From the NCBI GenBank assembly GCA_029194465.1, contig JARFXS010000006.1, forward strand, positions 1-50,552: a stretch of 50,552 nucleotides of DNA, in the 5' to 3' direction. This document shows, one piece after another, positions 9,239-18,866 of the stretch (the first letter of the stretch is position 1; every line of letters begins with the position of its first letter). This DNA is from Candidatus Nitrosocosmicus sp. Lineage in GTDB: Archaea > Thermoproteota > Nitrososphaeria > Nitrososphaerales > Nitrososphaeraceae. A program made the position numbers and the translations under genes. The notes under the pieces are model-generated. The model was not told where the DNA came from, did no database searches, and saw only the letters and a program-made list of their open reading frames with translations.

Positions 9239-9890
9239 TCAGGTCATACCATCATCAATTACTGAAAATGGTGTCACCAGATGCATTTCCTTTGACAATA
9301 TGTTTGCTACTGTACCATCCGATTGGACATCCTTTTCGCTACTTCACCCATTCTTGCCATTAAATGTGGGCCATGAACTATGGTATGCCAAGCACAATAT
9401 TCTTATCCCATTGGACACCCATGGAACATCTCCTGAAATTCTGTGTGCTTTCATCCAGTCTTCTATCCTTTCGTCAATCCAACCATGCAATTTCCAGAAG
9501 ATAGGATTTACGTGACTCGAATAAGTATCCGCTAAATAGTCATAAGTAGATCATCCCACCTTAAGTCAATATTTTCTGCATTTGTAGGGAAAGACAGAAG
9601 GTCTGAAGATGACAGGATCTGATGCCCAACGTAGATGCATTGCATTGTGTATAGTGTATTCTAATTTCTAGATCCTAATTGTCCCAAAGTCAACTGCGAG
9701 AGGAACTCAGGATTGGTATAGTCATTTTCCCAGCCTACCATAAAATTATCATAATAGGCAGCGGTTTTTTTCCTAATGATGTCTGGTGCAGTATTCCAAA
9801 CAGGAACAGGATAATCGATATCACCAGGCGATGGAATTGTGTCTCATCCTTCAACTGTTGGATATGATGGATCCTGGGATCCGCGTCAAC
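9239..9890 (-). pseudogene. Tyrosinase-like (PvdP-type) dicopper protein relic
   Basis: Minus-strand pieces in order: DIDYPVPVWNTAPDIIRKKTAAYYDNFM, EFLSQLTLGQLGS, then in another frame IHNAMHLRWASDPVIF, DYLADTYSSHVNPIFWKLHGWIDERIEDWM, and finally MGEVAKRMSNRMVQ with a TGA at 9239. The HNxxH and NPIFWxLHxWID blocks are what I remember of tyrosinase-related proteins annotated as PvdP-like, whose histidines bind two coppers. At least three frameshifts and in-frame TGA/TAG codons kill it. Family assignment is moderate; decay is certain. Confidence 0.55.
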
Positions 9891-10606
9891 ATAGTGTTAA
9901 TATGTATGATCATTTGTGTCTGATAAACAAGAAATCTTCGCCAGATTTGTTATTTTCTATTCTATTTCTATTTTTGTCAACTGAAGGTCTGGGAGGCTTC
10001 AACCCATGGCTCTTATTCCATCTCTCTCAAGGATTCATCTTCAATTTTTTCTCAGTTATCTCTCACACTATGCCATATCAAATGATGCATCTATGTTCTC
10101 TTCAGCCAACATAAGTTTAACCTGAAGTGGCAATATTGATACCATGTTAAAACTTATATGAAAGTCATTAATATATATTTCTAATAAATGCCAATAACGT
10201 TAAATTTATTACAATATCATTTTTAACTTCTGGTGCTATTGTATTTTGGGGTTAAAATTACCGATATACGGGTGAATGATTTGATGGTAAAGGTCGAAAA
10301 AATCTAAACCTTAAGATCATTGTCTAATTGTGATTAAACTATGTATATAAATTTTTTTAACTTAATATACTATGGTTCAGAACGGCTTCCAACTTTTTCA
10401 AGAATTTATAATATGGTTAGATCTTTGAGTCCTCAAGAAAATTGATATTGTCGTGACTGTAAGTTGCCTTGACCATCATATCTATTTCCTAAATTCAGAA
10501 GTTAAATGATTCTTTTATTGTAACTCACACTTGAAAGATAGATTTGAGTTTTAACGTCATCGGGTCCATTTATCATAGAAATTTGAAACTATAGTTGACA
10601 TTTGTA
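9891..10606. other. Intergenic, nothing recognised
   Basis: AT-rich with short random frames on both strands. A plus-strand frame at 9839-10114 overlaps the tyrosinase relic boundary and has no protein-like composition. Confidence 0.4.
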
Positions 10607-11620
10607 TTAGTGACTATTGATAGAATCTATCTTTAGAACCACAGTTAATACCAACTTAGTAACTGCAGTCAAATAGTTCCATTTACAAATTCCGGCAAGT
10701 CTGGAGGATGAATGAGTGGATTTTTTCGGATCTGCAGATCCGTCATAAGCACCTATTACTACATGTCCATTAGCTTCGAAAGGTTCATAGTCGCTATCAT
10801 AAATGAATCCAAGGGAATTTAAGATTAACCTCTGAGGATAAATCTTTCATAACTTCTCCAAATACTGGTAGAGCCACCATTTAAAGATCGTTTCTAAACC
10901 TGGTTGTGAGTCAGATCAATATTATTATCTCATCGATTACAGTATTATCCGCAGAAATGGATAATCAACCGCGTCAAGGTTAATTAGTCTATACAAATCC
11001 ATCTTGTTATCCTCGATGTATTTCGAATAACTTTTGGATCCTAATAGTCCCTGTTCTTCTCCAGAGAACAGAACAAATTGGATCGAATGTTGGAGGTTCT
11101 CATTTGCTAACACTCTTGCTATTTCGATGATGGCACTTACACCACTAGCATTATCATTTGCTCCCGGAGCACGACTATTTGAATCTCCCTTATTCTCCAT
11201 GATACAATCATAATGAGCGCAAATGATGATCAATTTTTTATTAAAACCCTCCTTATTGCATATTATGTTTCTAAGAATATACTCTTTATCATCAATGGTC
11301 GAATTAAAGAAATGATAAAAACAATTCTTGTAACCTAACCCTATAAGTTGGTTCATTATCCAATCACCAACATCATTCAAGAGAGGTGATTTTGAATGTC
11401 TAGTATGAAATTTAGATAAGCTGGTCAGGTTTTGTCTTAACTTTTCTGTATTCACTTGATCTAATACTGAACGAGTATGTGTTTCGATCCTATCAGTGGT
11501 TATTTTTTGATCATCACTAAACGACCTCTTAGTAGACATTCGATTGCTTTCTACTGAAAGAGAATCAATACTTGAATATTTATTCATTTCAAAAGCTTCC
11601 AACGGAATTATTACGTACAT
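10607..11620 (-). pseudogene. M28 family metallopeptidase with broken C-terminus
   Basis: The N-terminal 220 codons are open and hold nearly the whole zinc site: HYD (H136, D138), GANDNASG (D156), GEEQGLLGS (E188 catalytic, E189 metal) and NLDAV (D216). Just after NLDAV, near 10970, the frame is lost. The C-terminal lobe survives in other frames as YDSDYEPFEANGHVVIGAYDG and KWNYLTAVTKLVL up to TAA at 10607. The final conserved zinc-ligand histidine, expected near the HTSSD motif, reads HSSSR, so it too is degraded. An aminopeptidase in life, probably dead now. MNKYSS at 11587 is an alternative start. Confidence 0.8.
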
Positions 11621-11897
11621 GTTCGAATACCATACAGAATATTTTAGTAGAACGTCGGTAATGAATCTTCAGTAACTTGATTGTTTTTGATAGTTCTTTC
11701 GGATGGTTTTTGGGATTGTTTACCAATTTCATGATAAAATAATAATGAAAGGTATTATTTAAATTTATGGAAAAGAGATTTGCTACTAGACAAAGATACT
11801 CACATTTTTATAAGATTATTCGTTAGTTGAGATTCATAACATTTGCATACACAAATTTCTATTTTCATAATGTAACAGATTTCAATAGACAACATTA

Positions 11898-11945
11898 ATG
11901 GAATCCATGTCCGAAAGACGCAGATTCGAGTCTCAGCTCTATCTA
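11898..11945 (+). repeat. Dispersed repeat, copy D2
   Basis: GAATCCATGTCCGAAAGACGCAGATTCG, then a T-arm-like TTCGAGTCTCA. It aligns over about 28 bp with copies at 9104, 16014 and 23620. No full tRNA can be folded. Confidence 0.5.
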
Positions 11946-13438
11946 TTTTCCTTTTTGCAAATAGAGAAACTTAATCAAAAATAAATCTCGATTTATAATT
12001 TAACCTTTATGATGACTATGATTGGATCCAAACTCTATAGACTTTCTAATATCATCCATCATTAAGTCCCCAGTTCTCTAAAAAGTTTTCAAATCACTCA
12101 TAGATATATAAACACGGTGATTTGCCTTGATGTGAATTTTTTATAAGAATGGCTTTATCTTTACAAACCTTATTACGTATCTTTGTTTCTTACAAGTTTC
12201 TTAGTATCTGAAAATTGCCTTCGTCACATTATATTATAAATGCTTTAATTTCCTGTTTGTGTAATGGTATTTCGGACTCACCTTGAGGAAAAGTAATTTC
12301 TACTATGAGTATTTATTCTCAGTTTGATCATGGGATGCAAGAATTTTATAGATTATCATTAGGATATTGCTTATTTAATTTATTATAGTCTTGGAAAGAC
12401 TTCCGTTAGTCTTTATCGCTCATCAACTATCATTTTACTTATTTGAGAACATTAATATTTAAATAATTTAAAATCTTACAGTTAGGTTCTAGAAAATTTA
12501 TGGTCTGTAGAACTCAAGAGGATTAATAGATATATATTTTAGGAAATGACGAGCTTTTACTTTATATTCCATAAATGAACACTATTTTTACTTTGGTCCA
12601 AATGTATTCTTATTCTATAGTATTTTCAATTCTTAATCTTCCAAGAAAAGATAAGAGAATATCAAGCCTTTTTTATGGAAACAGTAGTTTCCATATCTAT
12701 GGCTATTTCTCATATATGCTACTCACTTTAGGGAAATCGAGTATTCCCAAAGTAACTATTCATCTTTGTCAGAACTGTCATTTTTTTGTACGAAATTTAC
12801 AGGAAAATCTCTCGTTTTATAAATCTCTTTGAATGATATCTGCCAGGTCTGATAATAACAAACTAATTGAAATAAACATCAATAATAAATCGACTTGAAA
12901 CCGCCTTCATCATAAACTATTGCTCGCTTTCACTATAAAGGAACGACACAAATCATTTCTATAGTAAAAAGTATCGAGGTTATTCACCTTAATAGTCCGA
13001 CTTTATCAATAATACTCCCCTATTATTTCAGTCCTATTAAAATAGCTCGTCTGTAGGAATACCAACGAAACAAAAGCTCTGTGTGCTCTGTAAATTTTCA
13101 AATTTTGGTAATCCATGGAGTATAAAGCAATTCGAGCTTATTATTCTTATAGGCAAATGAGCGAACGCAGAAATTTGTTCTAAATACAATCACTAAGAAT
13201 GGCAAATCATCCTTTTTTATATTCATTAATTCTTTGCATTACTTAACTTTGGCTACCACATTTTCGTATAGAGACTTATAACGAATAGTTTAATGATTTA
13301 TGATTATTTATCAATAATTCTCCGTGATAAAAACCATCGAGATAAAGTAAACTAAACCAGACAAGTAGATATTGTATAATAATCTACCTATTTTTTGTAT
13401 ATTTATATACCGAATATAATGATAATCAGTATTGTGTT
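11946..13438. other. 1.5-kb gene-poor stretch with two adjacent hairpins
   Basis: No family is recognised in any frame. A plus-strand frame at 12575-12832 is open but Phe/Ser/Leu-rich and has no start signal. Inside it are a perfect 8-bp hairpin ATGGAAAC-AGTA-GTTTCCAT (12675-12694) and a second one, ACTTTAGGGAA pairing TTCCCAAAGT (12725-12753) with one bulge. They may belong to a structured RNA or be coincidental. Confidence 0.35.
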
Positions 13439-14081
13439 CTTATTTTATGAGACAATATTTATTTTTCTAGTTTTTTGGGAACAACTATCTTTTCAAATCA
13501 GAATCTGCCCACACTTAAATTCTGATTTAGTTACCACTTCATCAAACTTAGTGGAACAGTAACAAAAAGTCATAGATGGAGAACCTCTTGATGTAACTAC
13601 AATAGTAGGAGAAACAATAACAGTAAGGCTAGCATTAATAGATGCACCAGAAACAGATGAATCGGATTTGATGAAGCGAAAAATTTCATGACAGAACAAT
13701 GTTGCAGAAAGAACCAGAGGTAGATCCAGATAATAATCGAGACTTGCCTATGGTCGAAACAGTTGCAGTTTATATGTGTGTGATTGGTGTTAACGCTAAT
13801 GAAGCGATACTTGATAATGGTTTTGCGGATGTTATCAACATTTCTCGTGATGTATCTGAATTTGCAGATTCAAATTAGGCACAAGAGCATGGCTGTTCAT
13901 CAAACAATAGTAATAAAGATAATGAGGACAAGGTAGAGTCTAGTGGTATCAATAATAATCAATTGGATAACAATGGTGGATTTAGATTAACAAAGACTTT
14001 GGTGAGAAGAATATCCCGGTTGGAGTCAATGACCTGAATAACCTGGATGCTGATGGCGATGGTGTAGGTTATGAAGGATAA
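13439..14081 (+). pseudogene. Thermonuclease (SNase-like) with excalibur-type C-terminus, relic
   Basis: Joined frames give VIDGEPLDV, ITVRLALIDAPETDES (nuclease-fold motif with the catalytic Arg and Asp region), EPEVDPDNNRDL, NEAILDNGFADVI and SEFADSN*AQEHGC. An Asn/Asp linker and NNLDADGDGVGYEG follow, the calcium-binding excalibur-like end, with TAA at 14079. An extra A near 13570, a shift near 13670 and an in-frame TAG at about 13877 inactivate it. Once a secreted nuclease; the expected C-terminal Cys of DGDGxxCE has become Tyr. Confidence 0.75.
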
Positions 14082-14258
14082 TAGCATAATTAACTGTGAA
14101 TGATTGGGGGTAATATGGCTCGATAACCTGAAAAATGGTATGACTCGTATTCGATTTTCTAAATCTCTTAATTTTATTTATTAATGACAAATGCAACTAT
14201 GTTGATATTGTTGTAATTTTTATAAAAAATCATGCCCATCTGTTGGTCCACAAACCTT

Positions 14259-14402
14259 ATGATGATTGCTCAAATCAAGAAATACCATTCCATTTATTCT
14301 GTCATAGGCCCCGCTGAACCATTTATAAAAAGTGATTCTGGGGCTCAAAAAGAGAAATTATTTAAAGGTAATGGCTTGAGGACAGTTAGAGCACACGACT
14401 GA
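14259..14402 (+). CDS. Small ORF, hypothetical
   Basis: 47 residues from tandem ATGs at 14259/14262 to TGA at 14400: MMIAQIKKYHSIYSVIG, then an acidic/basic tail with KSDSGAQKEKLFKGNG. Composition is protein-like, with no frame interruption. No family recognised; it may be the end of a larger lost gene. Confidence 0.3.
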   Translation: MMIAQIKKYHSIYSVIGPAEPFIKSDSGAQKEKLFKGNGLRTVRAHD

Positions 14403-14425
14403 GATTCTCTAGAAATATCCTATTT

Positions 14426-15007
14426 TCACATGATGAGGAGCCTAAATCCATGGGCACCAATTCTCAAGCAAGTAGGATAAATATAACTGTATTTTACCTG
14501 GTGCCTTGATGGTATATTTACACCATTTTCAGAGTGTTTTGCACAAGAGAACAGTAGATATTTCTTTACTGCTTTCATTATCAATTCAGACCCTAAAATT
14601 TCTTCAACGTTTTGTATATCGATAATTATCATCATTAATTCCTTTAAAGATGCAGAAATAGTCAGATATGCATCTCCACTTTCGACAAAGTCTTCATCAG
14701 GAGGCGGTTCTTTGACTATCACCATGTCATCATTAGGCTTTTCTAATATTGATTTGTCCTTTACAAAGGGACTCTGTTCCCCTTCGTTTGGGTCTTTGAC
14801 TATCACCATGTCATCATTAGGCTTTTCTAATATTGATTTGTCATGTCTTTACTAAAAGAATTTTCGAAATCTTCCTCACCTTGAGCGAAAATTTTCTGAA
14901 GTTTATTATCAAGTCTAAATTAATTAAAGTTGTTGAAAGAGTAACCAATAAAGCAGTGAAAACAAGAAACTGAAAAATCAGAGGGATTTCTTATTGATCA
15001 TTTTCAT
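14426..15007 (-). pseudogene. Secreted acidic repeat protein, frameshifted
   Basis: ATG at 15007 begins MKMINKKSL followed by TGA and an Phe/Leu-rich signal-peptide-like stretch. In another frame come QKIFAQGEEDFENSFSKD and, after a shift near 14845, DKSILEKPNDDMVIVK repeated twice (DNA repeats of about 50 bp at 14714-14763 and 14792-14841). A helical part (LTISASLKELMMIIIDIQNVEEILG) follows. The pattern is an exported protein with an FAQG cleavage-like site, inactivated in the signal peptide and again after maturation. No family recognised. Confidence 0.5.
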
Positions 15008-15101
15008 ATTTTGATTCCTTCCATTGCTATAAAGGCTTTCCATAACATAAGATCAATTGATAAAATCATTTTATATATCCATATGAGTTGATTAGAAATG
15101 A

Positions 15102-15922
15102 ATGACAATTAAAACTTGTAAAGAACATTTTATTTTATTAATTGCACTAGTATTAACAGCTAGTTGGATATTAGGTTCGTGATTCGGATTTAGGATATGT
15201 ACAAACGATAGGAGGTGTCGATTTAGAAATAAAATTCAGGATTACAGAATTTAACTGGATTCAATAATTTACCTACAACTGATGATGGGATAAAGACAGA
15301 GAATGGACAGTAGAGAGAATGGACAGCATAGAGAATTTACCTACTGATGATGGACGAAAGAGAGAGACGCTACTACATTGGACGATGCTTCTGATGAACC
15401 AAAGTCCAATCAAATAAAGATATCTTTTACAGGAACCGTAACACAGATGGACGACAGATCAAATCTATTATATGGCAATGTAAAGATTGGAACTCCATTA
15501 ACTGGAGAATACACTTACAGACTTCCAACTAAAGACACAAACACGGATCAGACTGTGGGAGATTATCCGCATGACAGAAAGGCATTTGGAATAACAGTCA
15601 ATGTAGGGGATTTGTTTTTAAAACCGATCCCAGAATGTCAATTTCTTGGTTGAACTTGTGAACCGAGACACAGATCACTATTTATTGAGAAGCTATAACA
15701 ATCTTCCACTTTCTGACACAGTTGGGATAGAGCATCTCTTGGCAATTAGATGATGATACAGGAACAGCACTTTCAAATGATTCTTTGAAATCTCCCCATC
15801 CACCATCCTGCAAACTGAAAGATCCGAGAAATTTAACTATTACAGGAGATGGAGCTGATCGCGGCCCTATAGATTCCTTCTTTATAAGGGCCCATATAGA
15901 TTCAGTAAATTTGATTTCATAA
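15102..15922 (+). pseudogene. Secreted beta-rich protein of unknown family, multiply frameshifted
   Basis: ATG at 15102 gives a clean signal peptide (MTIKTCKEHFILLIALVLTA) that ends at TGA. The main body resumes from about 15390: KISFTGTVTQMDDRSNLL, GTPLTGEYTYRLPTKDTN, VGDYPHDRKAFGITVNVG. It shifts near 15630 to NVNFLVELVNRDTDHYLLRSYN, and near 15735 to SWQLDDDTGTALSND, PHPPSCKLKDPRNLTITGDG and RAHIDSVNLIS with TAA at 15920. The layout resembles PEP-CTERM-like secreted proteins of about 230 residues. Function unknown. Confidence 0.6.
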
Positions 15923-16013
15923 TGGATTGTTTAACAAACATCAAACCATTTTCTTATTTATTTTGTGTTGATTTCTTGATTCTATAGTTGGTTTAATTAA
16001 AAAGATACGGATA

Positions 16014-16065
16014 TTGAGCCTCAGGTCTGAAAGACGTTGATTCGCTTCTCACTTATTCTCACCAA
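16014..16065 (+). repeat. Dispersed repeat, copy D3
   Basis: GAGCCTCAGGTCTGAAAGACGTTGATTCG followed by CTTCTCACTTATTCTCACC. Core GTCTGAAAGAC is shared with copies D1, D2 and D4. Confidence 0.5.
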
Positions 16066-16087
16066 CTTTATCTGAATTCCTCTTTGA

Positions 16088-16246
16088 TCACAGAGTGGTC
16101 AAATCAAAAATACAAATTGCATCTCTAATCACCCATCCATTAGACAGAGTTACAATTAGTTTGGAAGGTTCATGCTGTTTTGAAACACAGTCTCCTGCAC
16201 AATCGTGCATAATTTTGTTGAACTCTTTACCATCACCTATTTTCAT
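16088..16246 (-). CDS. Small cysteine-containing hypothetical protein
   Basis: 52 residues from ATG at 16246 with GAGG about 8 bases upstream, ending TGA at 16088-16090. It starts MKIGDGKEFNKIMHDCAGDC, then SKLIVTLSNGWVIRDAICIF. Three cysteines (C16, C20, C45) could form a disulfide or bind a metal. Composition and ribosome site argue for a real gene. No family recognised. Confidence 0.45.
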   Translation of the reverse strand: MKIGDGKEFNKIMHDCAGDCVSKQHEPSKLIVTLSNGWVIRDAICIFDLTTL

Positions 16247-16314
16247 ACTTTTTTCCTCAAGATTGAATCAACTGTTTCAATTCATTGGTTAGTATATTTA
16301 TTTTTCAGGACTTC

Positions 16315-16710
16315 CTACATACTGGGCTCTTGTGTTCTGAAAAGAGAAAATTTCCACTTATAGTCTGTCTTAACTGCAACTATAGTATGAATAAATTTCT
16401 TTTCAGGGTTAATACTATCATGACCACTCTCAATCGTTCCACTTATTCCTATAACTATAGCGACAGTGGATATGGGGAACCTTATGTGCTTAACCTTTCC
16501 GACTAAACGGGTGCCTCTTACAAATTTGTCAAATAGCATTGCATGGAAAAGTTATTATTTGCTGCTTTCCTTCCAAATGAGTTCCATCAAACCCAATAAA
16601 ATCAGCATCTTCTGAATAAGGTTCTGCAAACTTGGTAGCATCACCTATGTTCCAGCCACATATCTTTTTTGGTAAAGTTGCTGTATTTCTTTTGTGTCAA
16701 TCTCAGTCAT
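16315..16710 (-). pseudogene. SgcJ/EcaC-type SnoaL-like (DUF4440) protein, frameshifted
   Basis: ATG at 16710 begins MTEIDTKEIQQLYQK, then in another frame CGWNIGDATKFAEPYSEDAD and FIGFDGTHLEGKQQI, and from about 16545 LFDKFVRGTRLVGKVKHIRF, TIESGHDSINPEKKFIHTIVAVK and YKWKFSLF. This order matches NTF2-fold proteins of the SgcJ/EcaC group of about 130 residues. Two frameshifts (near 16665 and 16550) and a TAG after the glycine-rich turn break it. The fold is confident; substrate unknown. Confidence 0.7.
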
Positions 16711-16784
16711 CTTTTGACATCCTCCAAAATTTTGGCTTTTGTGGAGTTGGGATTCGACGACCATTTTGTCCTTGTCCTTTGGCT

Positions 16785-17054
16785 TTAGAAGAAAACGATA
16801 CCTTTTTGATCTTGTCTGCCTCCAACAATTAGCTTAGTTTGATCACTTGAATTGATTACACTATCGACAAACAGTTCTATAGATTCAACCCTAAACCCTT
16901 CAAACCAAGTCGAAAGCTCGTCAACATCTATTTCAAACAATTCAAAAATTTCTTGTCTTTATATTGCGAAAGATCATTGGGTAAGGGAACATCTTGTTCT
17001 TTAAGCTTTGGAAAAACTAGTTGGATTTTTTGGTATTTTTGATTTATTTTCCAT
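16785..17054 (-). pseudogene. Relic of a small acidic domain protein
   Basis: ATG at 17054 gives MENKSKIPKNPTSFSKA then a stop. After shifts, QEIFELFEIDVDELSTWFEG, RVESIELFVDSVINSSDQTKLIVGG and KGIVFF end at TAA 16785-16787. The IELxVDSxI...TKLxVGG rhythm recalls short trypsin-co-occurring effector domains, but I hold that only as a guess. It sits just upstream of the SnoaL relic on the same strand. Confidence 0.4.
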
Positions 17055-17125
17055 AACTTTATTAATATGATATTACTCAAAATATAAATGTTTTAGTTTC
17101 TAAGTATTTTAGAAGTTAAACATAT

Positions 17126-17684
17126 ATGATAAAAAGAAATCAACATAATAATAGTATAATGAAGAAGGACATGGACGAATCTCGTCAAAACCTGATAGAA
17201 CTTTTGCACAAACAATTTCGTGAACTTAGCAGCCGGACCGTCTTGTTCCACCACTGGATTAGTGAATTATTGGGTCTTAACACAATAGACCACAAGTGCT
17301 TAGACATAATAGTCAAATCAGATTCCCCACTTACAGGTGCACAACTAAGCTAATATCACGGGCCTCTCAAGCGGAGCTATAACCGGGGTGATCGATAGAT
17401 TAGAGAAACGTGGATATGTTATTAGGGATAGAGATTTGAAGGACCGGCGATTGGTATATGTAAAGCCGATTATGTCTAGGATTGAAAAGGAGGTTTTCCC
17501 CGTCTTTAATTCTCTCCACGAGATAATGACAAAGGTTTATTCAAATTACTCTAACAATGAACTAGAGTCTATGCTTGACGCTACTACCAAAATTAATCAG
17601 ATAATGAATGAAAGAACTAAAGAGATAATGGAAAAGATATCACAAAGAAAAACCACAAAAAAATGGGTAGGCACTTTAGAATAA
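17126..17684 (+). pseudogene. MarR-family regulator with a one-base frameshift
   Basis: Residues 1-75 hold the N-terminal dimer helix and ISELLGLNTIDHKCLDII...PLTGAQLS. One extra T at about 17352 creates a TAA. Removing it restores NITGLSSGAITGVIDRLEKRGYV, the recognition helix and wing, continuing to 17684 with RDRDLKDRRLVYVKP and a long C-terminal helix. So a complete MarR of about 185 residues is one base from intact. No long homopolymer is at the site, so this looks like a real young mutation rather than a read error. Regulated target unknown. Confidence 0.8.
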
Positions 17685-17919
17685 AAGCTATTAAATATAA
17701 AATATGAAATATAAAACTTGTTACCTGAGTTAGAAAAAAGATTAACTTATTTTTTGATCTATTTTGTCGTTGCAAAAAAATGTGATTAATCAGTAACACA
17801 CTGAAATAATTTTCTAGTTTATTATCACATATATAAAGAATTAATAGATTTGAGAAAATTTTTAGTAGGCAATATTTCCTTGAACACATGACATATCAGA
17901 TAAACCCGACAATGATAAG

Positions 17920-17955
17920 TGGGTGGATGGGTGGATGGATGGACTCGAGTCCCAA
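17920..17955 (+). repeat. GGATGGGT tandem with T-arm-like tail
   Basis: GTGGGTGGATGGGTGGATGG then ACTCGAGTCCCA. A short tandem abuts a T-arm-like sequence similar to the other tRNA-tail-like repeats. Confidence 0.35.
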
Positions 17956-18025
17956 ACAATCCTAATCAATCTTACCTATTGAACATAAAATTCTCACTTA
18001 TTAGGTCTTTGAATCAGATTTGTCA

Positions 18026-18490
18026 TTATTCATTACTCCCATTTACATCAGTCTCAACAAAATTTTCAAGTCTTTTGACATACCAATCCCAACCTTCATT
18101 GTGTTCATCATATTGCAATCTATCTGAATTTGTAAACCCGCTATGGACTAAAGTTAATTTCGTTTTATCCTTGTCTATCTGATCTAGTTTCCAAGTAACA
18201 ATGGTTTCCTTACTGTAATCAGGTTTTGTTGTAAAGTTCCAAGTATGAGACAGCTCTTTATTTGGGATGATATTAATAATTATTCCAATAACATCATGAT
18301 CTTTTTTTTCTTTAGTAACTTCCTTTGAAAATCTAAAAAATATTTTTCCCCCAACTCGTGGTTCTATGGTCGCAACGTTGGGAAACCACTTTGTCAGTTG
18401 CTCAGGATCAATTAGAGCTGAAAATACTTTATCCACTGATGCATTTATTACTATTTCTTTCTTAATAATGTCATAATCTTTATTGATCAT
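18026..18490 (-). CDS. SRPBCC/AHSA1-type protein
   Basis: 154 residues. VINASVDKVFSALIDPEQLTKWFPN is the classic first strand and helix of Activator-of-Hsp90-like START folds, followed by GGKIFFRFS, IINIIPNKELSHTWNF, TIVTWKLDQ and the C-terminal helix WDWYVKRLENFVE. These small proteins bind hydrophobic ligands. It starts in an ATGA overlap with the ArsR gene upstream, so the two are co-transcribed and probably translationally coupled. ArsR-SRPBCC pairs are a common arrangement in which the regulator controls its partner. Confidence 0.88.
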   Translation of the reverse strand: MINKDYDIIKKEIVINASVDKVFSALIDPEQLTKWFPNVATIEPRVGGKIFFRFSKEVTKEKKDHDVIGIIINIIPNKELSHTWNFTTKPDYSKETIVTWKLDQIDKDKTKLTLVHSGFTNSDRLQYDEHNEGWDWYVKRLENFVETDVNGSNE

Positions 18491-18801
18491 TTCTTTTCCT
18501 TATTACTTTTTTCCTCTACAAACACTTTAAGATCTTCGAGACTTTGTCCCCACATTTTATCAAAAAAATCTTTTATTTCCATAGTTGTTTTAGGATTAAT
18601 TGAATACCTTTTTTTCTGTCCTTCCCTAGTTTCCTTTATTAGATCTGCGTCCTTTAAGATTCTTAAATTGGTAGATACAGCAGCCAATGTTGTATCAAAG
18701 TGCTTGGCTATCTCCGTAGGATACATTTCATGTTCTCTTAATAGCAATAAAATACGCCTTCTATTATCTTCCGCTAATGCTTTCCAAAGGGACCCTGTCA
18801 T
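18487..18801 (-). CDS. ArsR-family winged-helix regulator
   Basis: 104 residues. WKALAEDNRRRILLLLREHEM, YPTEIAKHFDTTLAAVSTNLRILKDADLI and TREGQKKRYSINP are helix 1, the recognition helix-turn-helix and the wing. The C-terminal MWGQSLEDLKVFVEE helix is typical of the subgroup paired with SRPBCC proteins. No cysteine metal site is present, so it is not an arsenic sensor of the classical kind. First gene of a two-gene operon, divergent from the DUF899 gene and sharing its promoter region. Confidence 0.88.
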   Translation of the reverse strand: MTGSLWKALAEDNRRRILLLLREHEMYPTEIAKHFDTTLAAVSTNLRILKDADLIKETREGQKKRYSINPKTTMEIKDFFDKMWGQSLEDLKVFVEEKSNKEKK

Positions 18802-18825
18802 TACTATAATAAAATAGTTACATAG

Positions 18826-18846
18826 TTATTTAAATGTTTAAATATT
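18826..18846. promoter_or_regulatory. Shared divergent TATA region for arsR-like and DUF899 genes
   Basis: TTATTTAAATGTTTAAATATT contains two TATA-like boxes. The right one centres about 26 nt before the DUF899 ATG at 18867, the left one about 30 nt before the ArsR ATG at 18801. Both spacings fit leaderless archaeal transcripts. The overlap means the ArsR protein bound here could silence both directions. Confidence 0.5.
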
Positions 18847-18866
18847 ATCTATCATACATATATCTA

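Noticed and set aside
12575..12832. Plus-strand 85-residue ORF
   Set aside because: Contains both hairpins and has no protein-like pattern.
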